From Cladocopium goreaui (taxonomy: Eukaryota; Sar; Dinophyceae; Suessiales; Symbiodiniaceae), in the NCBI GenBank assembly GCA_947184155.2, contig CAMXCT020001813.1, positions 335,907 through 399,906 of the forward strand: a stretch of DNA of 64,000 nt, given 5' to 3'. This document shows, in pieces, positions 61,456-64,000 of this stretch (position 1 is its first letter; each line of letters begins with the position of its first letter). A model generated the notes under the pieces. The model had not been told where the DNA came from, ran no database searches, and worked only from the letters and a program-made list of their open reading frames with translations. A program made the translations under genes and the position numbers.

Positions 61456-64000
61456 AGTACCTTTTTGATCCTTTTTGTTGGTTTGTGGATTGTCGCTGAC
61501 ATGACGACGCATTGATATTTGAAAAGATTTGAACGAGATGAAACAGTTGGAGCCTGATCAACAATTCAAAGACAGTGAGTCTATTTGGTTGTGCTCCGCA
61601 ACATCTTGGGGTGATTCTGTCAAGCCCCTTTGCCCTACCCACGAACAGATCCAGAGTCTGTGGCAATTCGCCTGCTAGCGACAGCCACTGTTGCTGGTCT
61701 TTTCGCACACCGTTGGCCGGGTGTAGGGCGCATGCTGGGGTGCTCTCCTAACATCAGCTGTGCTGGGGACAGGTTTGGCACCTAGTCTTTCTGGCCAACG
61801 CATCCTGATGTCAGGATGTATGACAGCGAGACGATGCGCTAAGGTGCTCGCTGGGGGCTTCCAGGCTATTCCTGGCCGGCATGTTGTGAGGGGAGGCCAA
61901 AGTTTGCAGATGACAATGTTGCTGATTCCCTTCTTGAGTGGCGGCGTGCCTTCCTATATTATGAACTATGGCAGCTGCGGCCTACTGTTGGCTGTTGTCT
62001 GCCCTTGCCATGTGTCTGATTACCGCTCACAGCAAAATGATAGCCACAATGTCACAATGTTTTTTGAGGGATGTGGATTCCGCAGATGCAGCATCATGAT
62101 GCACCATGCGCATTTATGCTACGTCTGCTAAGTACCTTTTTGATTCTTTTTGTTGGTTTGTGGATTGCGACTGGCATGATGGCGCATGTTCTTGAGAATT
62201 TCAGCGATTTGAACAACATGTAACATGAGACATGTGGAACTTAATCAACAATTTCAAAGACAGTGAGTTTATTTGGGTTGTGTTCTGCAACATCTTGGGC
62301 TGGTTGCGCCAAGAACCCTTGCCCTACCCACAAACTGATTCAGAGTCTGTGGCAATTCGCTTTCTTGCGAGGGCCACTGTTGCTGGTCTTTTCGCACACC
62401 GTTGGCCGGGTGTGGGGCGCATGCAGGGGTGCCATCTCAACATTAGAGTCTGGTGGCTGGTGTGGTACCTAGTCTTTCGGGCCAACGCATCCTGATGTCA
62501 GGATGTATGACAGCGAGACGATGCGCTAAGGTGCTCGCTGGGGGCTTCCAGGCTATTCCTGGCCGGCATGTCGTGAGGGGAGGCCAAGCTTTGCAGATGA
62601 CAATGTTGCTGATTCCCTTCTTGAGTGGTGGCGTGCCTTCCTATATTGTGAACTATGGCAGCTGTGGCCTACTTTTGGCTGTTGTCTGCCCTTGCCATGT
62701 GTCTGATTACCGCTCACAGCAAAATGATAGCCACAATGTCACAATGTTTTTTGAGGGATGTGGATTCCGCAGATGCAGCATCATGATGCACCATGCGCAT
62801 TTATGCTACGTCTGCTAAGTACCTTTTTGATTCTTTTTGTTGGTTTGTATATTGCGACTGGCATGATGGCGCATGTTCTTGAGAATTTCAGCGATTTGAA
62901 CAACATGTAACATGAGACATGTGGAACTTAATCAACAATTTCAAAGACAGTGAGTTTATTTGGGTTGTGTTCTGCAACATCTTGGGCTGGTTGCGCCAAG
63001 AACCCTTGCCCTACCCACAAACTGATTCAGAGTCTGTGGCAATTCGCTTTCTTGCGACGGCCAATGTTGCTGGTCTTTTCGCACACCGTTGGCCGGGTGT
63101 GGGGCGCATGCCGGGGTGCCATCTCAACATTAGAGTCTGGTGGCTGGTGTGGTACCTAGTCTTTCTGGCCAACACGTCCTGATGTCAGGACGTATGACAG
63201 CGAGACGATGCGCTAAGGTGCTCGCTGGGGGCTTCCAGGCTATTCCTGGCCGGCATGTCGTGAGGGGAGGCCAAGCTTTGCAGATGACAATGTTGCTGGT
63301 TTCCCTTTCGAGTGAATGTGGCACGCCTTCCTGCATCGTGAACTTTGGCAGCTGCGGCCTACTGTTGGCTGTTGTCTGCCCTTGCCATGTGTCTGATTAC
63401 CGCTCACAGCAAAATGATAGCCACAATGTCACAATGTTTTTTGAGGGATGTGGATTCCGCAGATGCAGCATCATGATGCACCATGCGCATTTATGCTACG
63501 TCTGCTAAGTACCTTTTTGATTCTTTTTGTTGGTTTGTATATTGCGACTGGCATGATGGCGCATGTTCTTGAGAATTTCAGCGATTTGAACAACATGTAA
63601 CATGAGACATGTGGAACTTAATCAACAATTTCAAAGACAGTGAGTTTATTTGGGTTGTGTTCTGCAACATCTTGGGCTGGTTGCGCCAAGAACCCTTGCC
63701 CTACCCACAAACTGATTCAGAGTCTGTGGCAATTCGCTTTCTTGCGACGGCCACTGTTGCTGGTCTTTTCGCACACCGTTGGCCGGGTGTGGGGCGCATG
63801 CAGGGGTGCCATCTCAACATTAGAGTCTGGTGGCTGGTGTGGTACCTAGTCTTTCGGGCCAACACGTCCTGATGTCAGGACGTATGACAGCGAGACGATG
63901 CGCTAAGGTGCTCGCTGGGGGCTTCCAGGCTATTCCTGGCCGGCATGTCGTGAGGGGAGGCCAAGCTTTGCAGATGACAATGTTGCTGATTCCCTTCTTG
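61456..64000 (+). repeat. Tandem array of ~687-bp units, at least 3.7 copies, continuing past the window
   Basis: Units start at AGTACCTTTTTGAT: 61456-62130 (675 bp), 62131-62817 (687), 62818-63507 (690) and 63508 to the window end. Units 2-4 are nearly identical. Unit 1 is diverged in its first half but close to the others in its second. Two + strand open frames recur: one of 87 codons, start MWNLINNFKDSEFIWVVF (62232, 62919, 63609), and one of 121-122 codons containing GSCGLLLAVVCPCHVSDYR and ending HHAHLCYVC. The extra 3 bp in unit 3 keep the second frame open. The frames overlap each other, carry no recognised domain, and the first is broken in unit 1, so coding is unproven; this may be a gene array or a satellite. 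Confidence 0.85.

Noticed and set aside
1-64000. tRNA and rRNA genes
   Set aside because: The few GGTTCGA-like words (for example near 3053, 16228 and 47127) lack cloverleaf partners, and no rRNA-like sequence was recognised.

Overview
The window looks like nuclear DNA of a dinoflagellate (alveolate protist), probably with a large, repeat-rich genome of the Symbiodinium/Polarella kind. The organism call is an inference with three bases. First, genes are chopped into very short exons (13 to about 300 nt) whose introns mix GT, GC and GA 5' splice sites, mostly with a G following the AG acceptor. Second, every gene I could chain lies on the + strand, head to tail, some with only a few hundred bases between them. 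Third, most of the sequence is simple repeats, minisatellites and short inverted-repeat elements. Bacterial-style ORF reading is misleading here, because almost every long ORF is an intron read-through, a repeat, or an antisense shadow of an exon.

Layout. 0-6 kb: fragments of unrecognised multi-exon genes, then diverged ~300-bp tandem repeats. 6.4-13 kb: a tandem-repeat patch, then a decayed Penelope-like retroelement on the - strand. It has a Pro-rich N-terminus, a GIY-YIG nuclease and then a reverse transcriptase, and it lies between two ~500-bp near-identical direct repeats (pseudo-LTRs). 13-26 kb: microsatellites (TA, GAT), a 102-bp inverted-repeat element, and isolated exon-like islands. 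26.6-31.5 kb (possibly to 33.3 or 40.2 kb): a leucine-rich-repeat gene whose ten exons chain in phase and rebuild ~22-residue SDS22-like repeats. 34.3-40.1 kb: a 5.8-kb minisatellite of an 11-bp unit with higher-order structure. 41.2-42.2 kb: a CTACA-type repeat. 42.3-45.0 kb: a six-exon gene for an unrecognised 283-aa protein. 45.5-51.4 kb: a second unrecognised multi-exon gene ending in an Ala/Glu-rich region. 51.65-54.83 kb: a complete six-exon gene for the spliceosomal protein SmD1, the one secure functional identification. 57.7-58.0 kb: a possible two-exon 46-aa protein. 58.9-60.7 kb: exons of another gene. 61.46 kb to the end: a tandem array of ~687-bp units running off the window.

Functional picture. 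SmD1 is a core protein of U1, U2, U4 and U5 snRNPs. Its own pre-mRNA has three GC-AG introns and a 13-nt microexon. Two neighbouring genes each need a GA-AG intron to keep frame. Several short families with terminal inverted repeats lie in introns and spacers, which fits a genome where mobile elements have shaped introns. No operon-like, CRISPR, defence or biosynthetic system was seen. The best candidates for new biology are the intron system, the inverted-repeat families and the unassigned 283-aa protein.
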